NCBI GenBank assembly: GCA_020859875.1
Contig: JAJBVJ010000210.1
Location: forward strand, 1 to 5,621
Direction of reading: 5' to 3'
DNA: 5,621 nt
Origin: Rikenellaceae bacterium
Lineage (GTDB): Bacteria > Bacteroidota > Bacteroidia > Bacteroidales > Rikenellaceae
A program made the position numbers and the translations under genes. The stretch's first letter is position 1; every line of letters begins with the position of its first letter. The notes below the pieces were generated by a model that worked only from the letters and a program-made list of their open reading frames with translations, ran no database searches and was not told the origin of the DNA. This document shows, piece after piece, positions 1-5,621 of the stretch.

Positions 1-756
1 TTCCTCGTTGCGTAGTCAGATATTTGTAACAACTGGAAGATCGCCTTCCACGACCCTCTGGTAACCGTAGGCCTCCGGTGCGACCCCTTCCCGGTGGAGC
101 TGATAGTGCGTGGGTACCTTACGGGGAGTTCCTGGAGGGATTATAAGGCCGGAGCAAGGGAGATTTGCGGGGTGCCGCTGCCGGATGGGATGCGGGAACA
201 TCAGAAGTTCGAGAAACCCATTGTCACACCTACGACAAAGGCGGAGCTCGGCCAGCACGACCAAAATATTTCGCGCGAAGAGATCATAACCCAGAGGCTG
301 GTATCACGGGAAGACTACGATAAACTCGAAGAATATTCGCTCGCCCTGTTCCAAAGAGGCACCGAGATCGCCGCCGAAAGGGGGCTCATACTCGTAGATA
401 CCAAATATGAATTCGGCAAGCTGGACGGGGAGGTTATTTTGATAGACGAGATACATACCCCCGACTCATCCCGGTATTTCTACTCGGAAGGGTACTCAGA
501 AAGGTTCGCCCGTGGCGAACAGCAAAGACAGCTATCCAAAGAATTTGTCCGGGAGTGGCTGATGGAAAACGGTTTCCAGGGTAAAGAAGGGCAGCCGGTG
601 CCGGAAATGACCGACGAGATTGTCAACGGCATAAGCGACCGTTATATAGAGCTCTACGAGGGCATTACGGGCGAAAAGTTCGAAAAGGCGGATACAACGG
701 ATGTCCTATCGCGGATGGAGGCCAATATCACCAATATGCTGGCCCGGCTCAGATAG
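1..756 (+). CDS. purC: Phosphoribosylaminoimidazole-succinocarboxamide (SAICAR) synthase, C-terminal part, with an in-frame amber codon near the left edge
   Basis: SAICAR synthase joins CAIR and aspartate with ATP in cytosolic de novo purine synthesis. Visible family motifs are the first signature around PFPVELIVRGYLTGS (88-132), the second signature LVDTKYEFG (391-417) and the conserved block DEIHTPDSSRYF (445-480), followed by a typical C-terminus with QLSKEFVREWL and NGFQG. Bacteroidales PurC is about 315 residues, so roughly the first 60, including the glycine-rich ATP-binding strand, lie left of the window. Homology continues in the same frame upstream of base 94, reading SDICNNWKIAF at 16-48 and FLVA at 1-12. 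Between these two is TAG at 13-15, where relatives usually have Thr or Ser. The first start codon after it is GTG at 94, which sits inside the conserved fold and is unlikely to be a true start. The gene is therefore either intact with a base error, or carries a nonsense mutation. Product assignment is very sure; integrity is not. It is probably the upstream gene of an operon with pepD. Confidence 0.93.
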
Positions 757-782
757 GCATGAAATAAACATTATTACACCGT

Positions 783-796
783 GTGCCGCAAGGCAC
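783..796 (+). other. Small hairpin with GCAA tetraloop between purC and pepD
   Basis: GTGCC (783-787) and GGCAC (792-796) pair perfectly around a GCAA loop of the stable GNRA class. It lies in the 55-nt purC-pepD spacer and ends 15 nt before the pepD start. No T-run follows, so it does not look like an intrinsic terminator. An RNA processing, stability or translation role is inference only. A five-pair stem can arise by chance. Confidence 0.4.
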
Positions 797-811
797 CTAA
801 AATAACCGAAA

Positions 812-2275
812 ATGAACGACGAGATCAGGAACCTTAAACCGGAAAATGTATGGCGGCACTTTGCAGACATCTGCTCGATTCCCCACCCTTCCCGCAACGA
901 AGCGGCAATAAGGGAGCATATCGTTAAATTCGCCGAAAAGAACGGCCTCGATTATACCGTGGACGGTGCGGACAATATAATCGTCCGCAAACCGGCCACT
1001 GCGGGTATGGAAGATCGCAAGGGAATTATCCTGCAGTCGCATCTGGATATGGTACCCCAGAAAAACGGCGATAAAGTTTTCGATTTCGAAAAGGATCCTA
1101 TCGAAGCGAATATCGACGGGGAATGGGTGACCGCCAACGGAACCACACTCGGTGCCGACAACGGAATGGGAGTCGCCGCTACGCTTGCCGTGCTCGAATC
1201 GACGGAATTATCACACGGCTATATAGAAGCCCTCTTTACCGCCTCGGAGGAGGTAGGTATGGACGGCGCATTCGGGCTCCAGCCGGGCGAACTGAAGGGC
1301 GACATCCTTATTAATCTCGACTCCGAAACCGAAGGGGAACTCTATGTGGGTTGTGCCGGCGGCATAGACGTGAACGCATCCCTGGAATATACCCCGATAG
1401 AGGGTTGTCCGGAAGGATATTCGGCGATGCAAATAGAAATTACCGGCCTTCGCGGTGGACACTCGGGCATGGAGATTATCCTGCAAAGGGCCAATGCCAA
1501 TAAATTACTCTCCCGGCTGCTGAGGGGTACGGCAAGTAAATACGATATAAAACTCGCTTTGGTGGACGGCGGCGGACTGCGCAATGCTATCCCGAGGGAG
1601 TCCCGGGCGGTTGTATTGGTTCCCGACTATTATGCAGACCCGTTTATCCGCGACATCGAAAGCTATGAAAAACTTATAACCCAGGAATTCAAAGCCGTAG
1701 AGGATTCGATTTCCATCAAGGCTTTACCCGCAGAAACACCCGGATCCTATATAGACGAAGCAACTGCCCTGGCCCTAATCGACGCCGTATGCGGCTGCCC
1801 GAACGGGGTGATTTCCATGAGCACAACAATGCCGAACCTTGTCCAGACCTCCTCCAACCTTGCCCGCGTCGTATCGATCGAAGGTAGTATAGGGATTCAA
1901 TGCCTGGTGCGCAGTTCGGTCAACAGCGAGAAATTCAACCTTGCCGCGGATATTTGTTCTATTCTGCGCCTGGCGGGGGCCGACTGCGACCAAAGCGGAG
2001 CATACGACGGATGGAACCCGAATATGGAGTCGCCAATCCTCAAGACCATGGTGAAGAGTTATGAAAAGCTATACGGCAAAAAACCGGAGATCATGGCTAT
2101 CCATGCCGGTCTGGAATGCGGTATTATAGGGGGTATATATCCCAATCTGGATATGATCTCGTTCGGGCCTACGATTTGTTATCCCCACTCGCCCGACGAA
2201 AAGGTCAATATTGCCACGGTGGATAAATTCTGGAACTTCCTCTGCTATACCCTGGAGAATGCTCCCATGAAATAG
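812..2275 (+). CDS. pepD: Cytosolic dipeptidase PepD (aminoacyl-histidine dipeptidase, M20 family)
   Basis: This di-zinc peptidase hydrolyses dipeptides, classically Xaa-His such as carnosine-type substrates but with broad specificity, and supplies amino acids in the cytosol. The 487-residue protein matches the usual length of about 485. All expected active-site residues are present: H77 and catalytic D79 in SHLDM, bridging D116 in GADNG, catalytic E146 and metal-binding E147 in SEEVGMDG, D170 in LDSE, and H459 in CYPHSPDE near the C-terminus. The lid/dimerisation domain lies roughly between residues 185 and 400 and contains the GGHSG motif (H217) and RNAIPRE. HAGLECG (431-437) is another family block. 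There is no signal peptide. The ATG at 812 gives the full family N-terminus and follows an A-rich stretch, as is common where Shine-Dalgarno sites are absent. It follows purC by 55 nt with no terminator and precedes the lipid kinase by 14 nt, which suggests co-transcription. Confidence 0.96.
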   Translation: MNDEIRNLKPENVWRHFADICSIPHPSRNEAAIREHIVKFAEKNGLDYTVDGADNIIVRKPATAGMEDRKGIILQSHLDMVPQKNGDKVFDFEKDPIEANIDGEWVTANGTTLGADNGMGVAATLAVLESTELSHGYIEALFTASEEVGMDGAFGLQPGELKGDILINLDSETEGELYVGCAGGIDVNASLEYTPIEGCPEGYSAMQIEITGLRGGHSGMEIILQRANANKLLSRLLRGTASKYDIKLALVDGGGLRNAIPRESRAVVLVPDYYADPFIRDIESYEKLITQEFKAVEDSISIKALPAETPGSYIDEATALALIDAVCGCPNGVISMSTTMPNLVQTSSNLARVVSIEGSIGIQCLVRSSVNSEKFNLAADICSILRLAGADCDQSGAYDGWNPNMESPILKTMVKSYEKLYGKKPEIMAIHAGLECGIIGGIYPNLDMISFGPTICYPHSPDEKVNIATVDKFWNFLCYTLENAPMK

Positions 2276-2289
2276 CCGCCTGCCCCGAA

Positions 2290-3282
2290 ATGAATACGGT
2301 AATCACGGTTCCGGCAGACCCCGACAAATGGTTTGCCATTATAAACCCGGTTGCAGGGAGCGGGCGTGGGCTAAAGGATTGGCCCGTCATCAGCCGACTT
2401 CTGCGCGAGCGGGGAATAATGCCCGATTTCGTCTTTACCGAACGTAAATACCACGCCATCGAAATTGCCGTGGAGGCCGTTAATAACGGTTATCGCCGGA
2501 TAATTGTGGTTGGCGGCGACGGAACGATCCACGAGGTGGTGAACGGACTCTTTATTCAGAAAACAGTACCCACCACCGATGTACTTATCTCAGTGGTGGC
2601 CGTTGGTACCGGCAACGACTGGATTAGGATGTTCGGCATCCCGCGCCGATACAGTGAGGCCATAAAAGCCATTTCGCAGGGCCATTCGTTCCTGCAGGAT
2701 GTGGCTACCATTTCATTTTTCAAATCCCAGATACAGCACGAACGCTATATGGCCAATGTGGCCGGCATCGGCTTCGACGCCTTCGTAAACCAGAAATACA
2801 ACCAGCTGAAAGAGGAAGGAAAATACAGCAAATGGCTCTATATCTGGAGTACCTTCAAATCGGTAATGCAGTATTCTTCGACGGGAGTACGGATATGGCT
2901 CGACGATAAGCTCCTCGTGAACGAACTGGTATACAGCGGCACGATAGGAATCGGGAAATATAACGGTGGTGGAATGATCCAAATGCCCGACGCCGTGGCG
3001 GACGACGGCCTTTTAGACCTTACCGTCATTCGTAAGATCAGCCTGTTCGGGGTGCTGCGACATTTTAAATCGCTATATAACGGCAAAATTTACAAGCTCA
3101 AAAAGGTTTCACTCGACCGCGGCCGCAGGATAAGGATCGAATCTACCCCCGAAATAAGGGTCGAAGTGGACGGGGAAGCCCTGGGATACTCTCCCTTCGA
3201 GTTCCAGATCATAGACCGTGCGATTCGGGTGGTGGTATCGGAAAAGTTCCTGCGGGAGGAGGTAAGAAAAAGGGGGAACTGA
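2290..3282 (+). CDS. Diacylglycerol kinase family lipid kinase (DgkB/YegS-like)
   Basis: This is a soluble or membrane-associated kinase of the diacylglycerol kinase catalytic family, which phosphorylates lipids such as diacylglycerol or related alcohols with ATP. In bacteria, DgkB recycles diacylglycerol into phosphatidic acid; YegS acts on phosphatidylglycerol in vitro. Visible motifs are the nucleotide-binding NPVAGSGRG (19-27), GGDGT (75-79) followed by HEVVNGL, GTGND (106-110), and the C-terminal beta-domain block with GGGM (226-229) and PDAVADDGLLDL (233-244), then VDGE (293-296). The length of 330 is slightly above the family norm of about 300, partly from a short N-terminal extension before the first strand. 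No signal peptide or transmembrane helix is seen. The start at 2290 lies 14 nt after the pepD stop, so it is probably the last gene of the purC-pepD operon. The exact lipid substrate cannot be read from the sequence, so no gene symbol is given. Confidence 0.92.
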   Translation: MNTVITVPADPDKWFAIINPVAGSGRGLKDWPVISRLLRERGIMPDFVFTERKYHAIEIAVEAVNNGYRRIIVVGGDGTIHEVVNGLFIQKTVPTTDVLISVVAVGTGNDWIRMFGIPRRYSEAIKAISQGHSFLQDVATISFFKSQIQHERYMANVAGIGFDAFVNQKYNQLKEEGKYSKWLYIWSTFKSVMQYSSTGVRIWLDDKLLVNELVYSGTIGIGKYNGGGMIQMPDAVADDGLLDLTVIRKISLFGVLRHFKSLYNGKIYKLKKVSLDRGRRIRIESTPEIRVEVDGEALGYSPFEFQIIDRAIRVVVSEKFLREEVRKRGN

Positions 3283-3294
3283 GACTTTATCTCA
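3280..3294. terminator. Possible weak bidirectional terminator between convergent genes
   Basis: TGAGA (3280-3284) and TCTCA (3290-3294) form a perfect inverted repeat around a 5-nt loop. The left arm contains the kinase stop codon and the right arm lies just before the stop codon of the - strand gene. On the - strand the hairpin is followed, after a C-rich stretch, by a TTTTT run (the A-run at 3266-3270 on +). On the + strand there is no clear T-run. The stem is short and AU-containing, so termination is an inference from position as much as from structure. Confidence 0.35.
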
Positions 3295-3295
3295 T

Positions 3296-3850
3296 CTACC
3301 GATTTTGTGAATTATCCACCAGCCAAAGAAATTCTTCCACAGGTGCGGCGGCATATTTTTCCGCCGCCGCACCGTCGGCCGGCACTCCGCTTTCGGAAAA
3401 CTCCTCTCCTGCCCGAAGCACCGTATACCCGGGCGATGCCACCCGGGCACCCAGTTTCATAAGTAGATTTTGCAATTGCTGCACGGTACCGATACCGGGT
3501 GTCGACCCGTAGGTAACAGACACGACCAGAACAGGTTTGCGGAACCATTGTGTTACCATAAAGTCGACCACATTCTTCAGTGCGGCAGGGAAACTGCCGT
3601 TATAAACCGGCGATACCACCACTATCCCGTCGGCCGACGAAAATCTTTCCACATAATCGACAACTTTCACTGACGGAGAAACCAAATTGGGATAGCGTTC
3701 GGAAAAGATAGGGAAACCGTACTGCTTCAAATCGAGAATCCCGGCCTCGGTTGCGGGGATCCGTGACAGATAATTCTGCAGGAACAGGGCCACCCGGTGG
3801 CTAAGGCGTCCGTCGCGTACGCTGGACGAGATTATTTCGATTTTTCTCAT
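3296..3850 (-). CDS. NADPH-dependent FMN reductase family protein (flavodoxin-like fold)
   Basis: This 184-residue protein belongs to the FMN reductase / ChrR-YieF-type flavoprotein family, which binds FMN and uses NAD(P)H to reduce flavin, quinones or other acceptors in the cytosol. The N-terminal strand and phosphate-binding loop read IEIISSSVRDGRLSHRVA (4-21), with the family Ser/Arg/Ser pattern. The isoalloxazine-contacting loop is SPVYNGSFPAALKNVVDF (80-97), and a later strand with VSVTYGSTPGIGTVQQL (110-126) completes the fold. Length agrees with the family norm of about 180-190. It has no signal peptide. The ATG at 3850-3848 places the first beta-strand immediately at the N-terminus and is preceded by an A/T-rich leader. 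It is transcribed alone, divergent from der and convergent with the lipid kinase. The physiological acceptor cannot be inferred. Azoreductase or chromate/quinone reductase activity is possible within the family. Confidence 0.9.
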   Translation of the reverse strand: MRKIEIISSSVRDGRLSHRVALFLQNYLSRIPATEAGILDLKQYGFPIFSERYPNLVSPSVKVVDYVERFSSADGIVVVSPVYNGSFPAALKNVVDFMVTQWFRKPVLVVSVTYGSTPGIGTVQQLQNLLMKLGARVASPGYTVLRAGEEFSESGVPADGAAAEKYAAAPVEEFLWLVDNSQNR

Positions 3851-3920
3851 TTAATTAATTTTAGAACTCTCGATCCAAGTTAATAAAACTAAACGGATAA
3901 ACCGCGGAATATGCATGTAA

Positions 3921-3951
3921 ATTGCCCCTACGGTTATTTTGGCTATCTTTA
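3921..3951 (+). promoter_or_regulatory. Bacteroidota-type -33/-7 promoter for der
   Basis: ATTG at 3921-3924 (consensus TTTG) and TATCTTTA at 3944-3951 (consensus TAnnTTTG) are separated by exactly 19 nt, the preferred spacing for the primary sigma factor of Bacteroidota. One mismatch is present in each box. Transcription would begin near 3956-3960, giving a leader of about 50 nt before the der ATG at 4007. This is a match by eye to a short consensus. Confidence 0.55.
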
Positions 3952-4006
3952 CGCCCTGAATATATTTGCGGTTCATCAAACCGATCCGCATTGAATCATC
4001 GACATT

Positions 4007-5311
4007 ATGGGATTGATCGCAATAGTAGGAAGGCCGAACGTAGGCAAAAGCACCCTCTTCAACAGGCTCATCGGAATGCGCCAGGCAATCGTGGACCACA
4101 CCGCCGGGACCACACGCGACCGTCACTACGGTAAAACGGACTGGAACGGCAGGGAATTCTCGGTGATCGATACCGGTGGCTACACCGTCAACAGCGACGA
4201 CATATTCGAGGACGAGATCAGAAAGCAGGTTATGCTGGCCATCGAGGAAGCGGACGTGATACTGTTTATGGTGGAGGTCTCGACCGGCATTACCGATCTC
4301 GATATGGCAATGGCCGACATACTGAGAAGGACGGACAAAGAGGTTATTCTTATTGTCAACAAAGTGGACAATAACGACCAGCTTTACGGCAGCCACGAGT
4401 TTTACAGGCTCGGCCTGGGCGATCCCGTATCGATAAGCGCGGTGAGTGGAGGCGGAACGGGCGACCTGATGGACAGGATCGATGCGGCTATGCCCGACCA
4501 GAGCGGGAATCAAGAGGACGACGGCCTGCCCAGGATAACGATCGTAGGACGCCCCAATGTAGGCAAATCGTCCCTGACCAATGCCCTGCTGGGTACCGAG
4601 CGAAATATCGTAACCCCCATCGCCGGAACAACCCGGGATTCCATACATACCAGGTACAACAAATTCGGGATGGATTTCCATTTGATAGACACTGCCGGAC
4701 TGCGGAAAAAAGGCAAAGTCTCGGAAGACCTCGAGTTCTATTCGGTGATGCGATCTATCAGGGCAATCGAGAATTCCGATGTCTGCATATTGATGCTCGA
4801 CGCTTCCCAGGGAATCGAATCCCAGGACATGAATATATTTGGCCTCATTGTCCGCAATAAAAAGGGTTGCGTAATCGTGGTAAACAAGTGGGATCTGATT
4901 GAAAAGCAGACAAACACCATGAAAGAATTTGAGGAGCAGATCCGATCGAAACTCGCCCCCTTCAACGACGTTCCGATAATTTTCACCTCGGTGCCCGGTA
5001 AGCAGCGAATATTCGACGTGCTGCAAACCGCCGTAAACGTATATCACGCCCGCAAAAGAAGGATACCGACCTCGGAATTCAACGACTATATCCTGCCGGT
5101 GATCGAGCATACCCCGCCCCCGTCGATCAAGGGAAAATATATCCGGATAAAATATGCGCAACAACTCCATTCCCCTACCCCCGCTTTCGCATTTTTCGTT
5201 AATCACCCCCAATACCTTCGGGACTCTTACCGGCGATTCCTGGAAAATAAGATCCGTGAACGGTGGGATTTCCACGGGGTGCCGATCCAGATATATTTCA
5301 GGAACAAATAA
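4007..5311 (+). CDS. der: Ribosome biogenesis GTPase Der (EngA)
   Basis: Der is an essential GTPase with two consecutive G domains that helps mature the 50S ribosomal subunit. Domain 1 carries G1 GRPNVGKS (8-15), G2 within AGTTRD (33-38), G3 DTGG (55-58), G4 NKVD (118-121) and G5 SA (144-145). Domain 2 carries GRPNVGKS (181-188), AGTTRD (206-211), DTAG (228-231) and NKWD (293-296). Its G5 reads TSV (327-329) where relatives usually have SA. The C-terminal KH-like RNA/protein-binding domain spans about 350-434. The length of 434 matches the short Der form (about 436 in Bacillus subtilis) without the extra tail seen in E. coli. The ATG at 4007 puts the P-loop at residue 8, as in the family. A likely promoter lies at 3921-3951 and an intrinsic terminator follows the stop, so der is probably monocistronic. 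A long open frame on the opposite strand is judged a shadow. Confidence 0.98.
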   Translation: MGLIAIVGRPNVGKSTLFNRLIGMRQAIVDHTAGTTRDRHYGKTDWNGREFSVIDTGGYTVNSDDIFEDEIRKQVMLAIEEADVILFMVEVSTGITDLDMAMADILRRTDKEVILIVNKVDNNDQLYGSHEFYRLGLGDPVSISAVSGGGTGDLMDRIDAAMPDQSGNQEDDGLPRITIVGRPNVGKSSLTNALLGTERNIVTPIAGTTRDSIHTRYNKFGMDFHLIDTAGLRKKGKVSEDLEFYSVMRSIRAIENSDVCILMLDASQGIESQDMNIFGLIVRNKKGCVIVVNKWDLIEKQTNTMKEFEEQIRSKLAPFNDVPIIFTSVPGKQRIFDVLQTAVNVYHARKRRIPTSEFNDYILPVIEHTPPPSIKGKYIRIKYAQQLHSPTPAFAFFVNHPQYLRDSYRRFLENKIRERWDFHGVPIQIYFRNK

Positions 5312-5322
5312 AGAAATGTCGA

Positions 5323-5347
5323 GCCCGGTAATACCGGGTCTTTTATT
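5323..5347 (+). terminator. Intrinsic terminator after der
   Basis: CCCGGT (5324-5329) pairs perfectly with ACCGGG (5333-5338) around an AAT loop, with a further G-T wobble pair at the base (5323/5339). The run TTTTATT follows at 5341-5347. It begins 12 nt after the der stop codon. GC-rich stem plus T-tract is the classic rho-independent form on the + strand. Confidence 0.8.
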
Positions 5348-5368
5348 CCTGCTCATCATAATTATTTA

Positions 5369-5407
5369 TGGTTTTATACGTTCATATAATATCCACTTAT
5401 AAAACCA
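5369..5407. repeat. 10-bp perfect inverted repeat upstream of msrB
   Basis: TGGTTTTATA (5369-5378) is the exact reverse complement of TATAAAACCA (5398-5407), with a 19-nt spacer that is itself AT-rich. The right arm ends 9 nt before the msrB ATG. It could be a regulator binding site overlapping the promoter region, or an mRNA hairpin near the translation start. No T-run follows on the + strand, so it is not an obvious terminator. I did not find a convincing -33/-7 promoter around it. Confidence 0.55.
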
Positions 5408-5416
5408 CCGATAAAA

Positions 5417-5621
5417 ATGATAAGGATTTTTGCATACCTTTCGGCATTGGCTTTGCTACTTATGGTTTCGTTCGCTTACGCCTCCAGGGGCGATAAGGAC
5501 AACCGAACTGTTCAAAACAAAAGCGTTATGACTAAAGAACTTACCGATCTGGAAAAATATGTCATACTGGACAAGGGAACCGAAGCACCCTTTACGGGCG
5601 AGTACTGCGACTTCAAGGGAG
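5417..5621 (+). CDS. msrB: Exported peptide-methionine (R)-S-oxide reductase MsrB, N-terminal part
   Basis: MsrB reduces the R-isomer of methionine sulfoxide in oxidised proteins. The 68 complete codons in the window begin with a typical signal peptide: Arg at position 3, a hydrophobic core over about residues 4-19, and an AYA cleavage motif at 20-22. There is no lipobox cysteine, so a periplasmic soluble protein is inferred. After a polar linker (23-38), the text LTDLEKYVILDKGTEAPF followed by TGEY (42-63) matches the start of the SelR/MsrB domain, where GTE-PF-GEY is characteristic. The zinc-binding CxxC motifs and catalytic cysteine lie beyond the window edge, so activity cannot be judged. 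An internal ATG at 5528 (M38) could in principle yield a cytosolic form, but the upstream signal peptide looks real. The gene is separated from der by a terminator and a short spacer with an inverted repeat, so it probably has its own promoter. Confidence 0.82.
   Translation, partial: MIRIFAYLSALALLLMVSFAYASRGDKDNRTVQNKSVMTKELTDLEKYVILDKGTEAPFTGEYCDFKG

Noticed and set aside
94..756. GTG at 94 as the true start of a short PurC
   Set aside because: PurC homology continues in frame upstream to base 1, and this start would remove the ATP-binding N-terminal part and cut into the first family signature.
1123..1314. Open frames of 60-90 codons in other frames inside pepD, the lipid kinase and der
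   Set aside because: They have no recognisable domains, are fully covered by well-supported genes and have compositions typical of shadow frames.
3884..3891. Possible -7 box for the - strand flavoprotein gene (TAGTTTTA read on the - strand)
   Set aside because: It matches TAnnTTTG apart from the last base, but no TTTG-like -33 box lies about 19 nt upstream. A second candidate, TAACTTGG, also lacks one. The promoter is probably in 3851-4006 but cannot be fixed.
3851..5359. A 502-codon open frame on the - strand across the whole of der, ending exactly where the - strand flavoprotein gene starts
   Set aside because: Its sequence shows no recognisable domain, is unusually rich in His, Tyr and Val, and runs through the der promoter and terminator. 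It lies antisense to a strongly conserved Der with all motifs intact, so lack of stops is best explained by der codon usage.
5385..5390. TATAAT hexamer before msrB as a sigma-70 -10 box
   Set aside because: The region is AT-rich, so the hexamer is expected by chance, no TTGACA-like partner is seen, and Bacteroidota use a different promoter consensus.
1..5621. Mobile element, CRISPR array, tRNA/rRNA, toxin-antitoxin or defence genes
   Set aside because: No transposase or nuclease motifs, regularly spaced repeats, RNA gene landmarks or abrupt change in composition were seen. Genes fill nearly all of the window and all are housekeeping types.

Overview
The window looks like an ordinary housekeeping stretch of a Bacteroidota chromosome, most likely order Bacteroidales. 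Three things suggest this. The PurC, PepD and Der proteins resemble the Bacteroides/Alistipes versions. Gene starts lack clear Shine-Dalgarno sequences. The promoter before der fits the Bacteroidota -33/-7 pattern (TTTG, 19 nt, TAnnTTTG). The lineage is judged from remembered family sequences, not from a database search, and a narrower placement such as Rikenellaceae would be a guess.

Layout. Bases 1-3282 (+ strand) look like one operon: the C-terminal three quarters of purC (SAICAR synthase, purine synthesis), then pepD (M20 family dipeptidase) after 55 nt, then a diacylglycerol-kinase-family lipid kinase after 14 nt. A small NADPH-dependent FMN reductase-like flavoprotein lies on the - strand (3296-3850) and converges on the kinase with only 13 nt between stop codons. 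A 156-bp divergent intergenic region (3851-4006) carries the der promoter. The tandem-GTPase ribosome assembly factor Der fills 4007-5311 and is followed by a clear intrinsic terminator. After a short AT-rich spacer holding a 10-bp perfect inverted repeat, an exported methionine sulfoxide reductase B begins at 5417 and runs off the window end.

The genes do not form one pathway. Purine synthesis, dipeptide breakdown and lipid phosphorylation are probably co-transcribed. The flavin reductase, Der and MsrB appear to be separate units.

I found no mobile element, CRISPR array, RNA gene, toxin-antitoxin or defence system, and nothing that I would call a new biological system. The points most worth checking are an in-frame amber codon in purC near the left edge, the inverted repeat before msrB, and short hairpins between pepD and purC, at the convergent gene ends and in the der leader.
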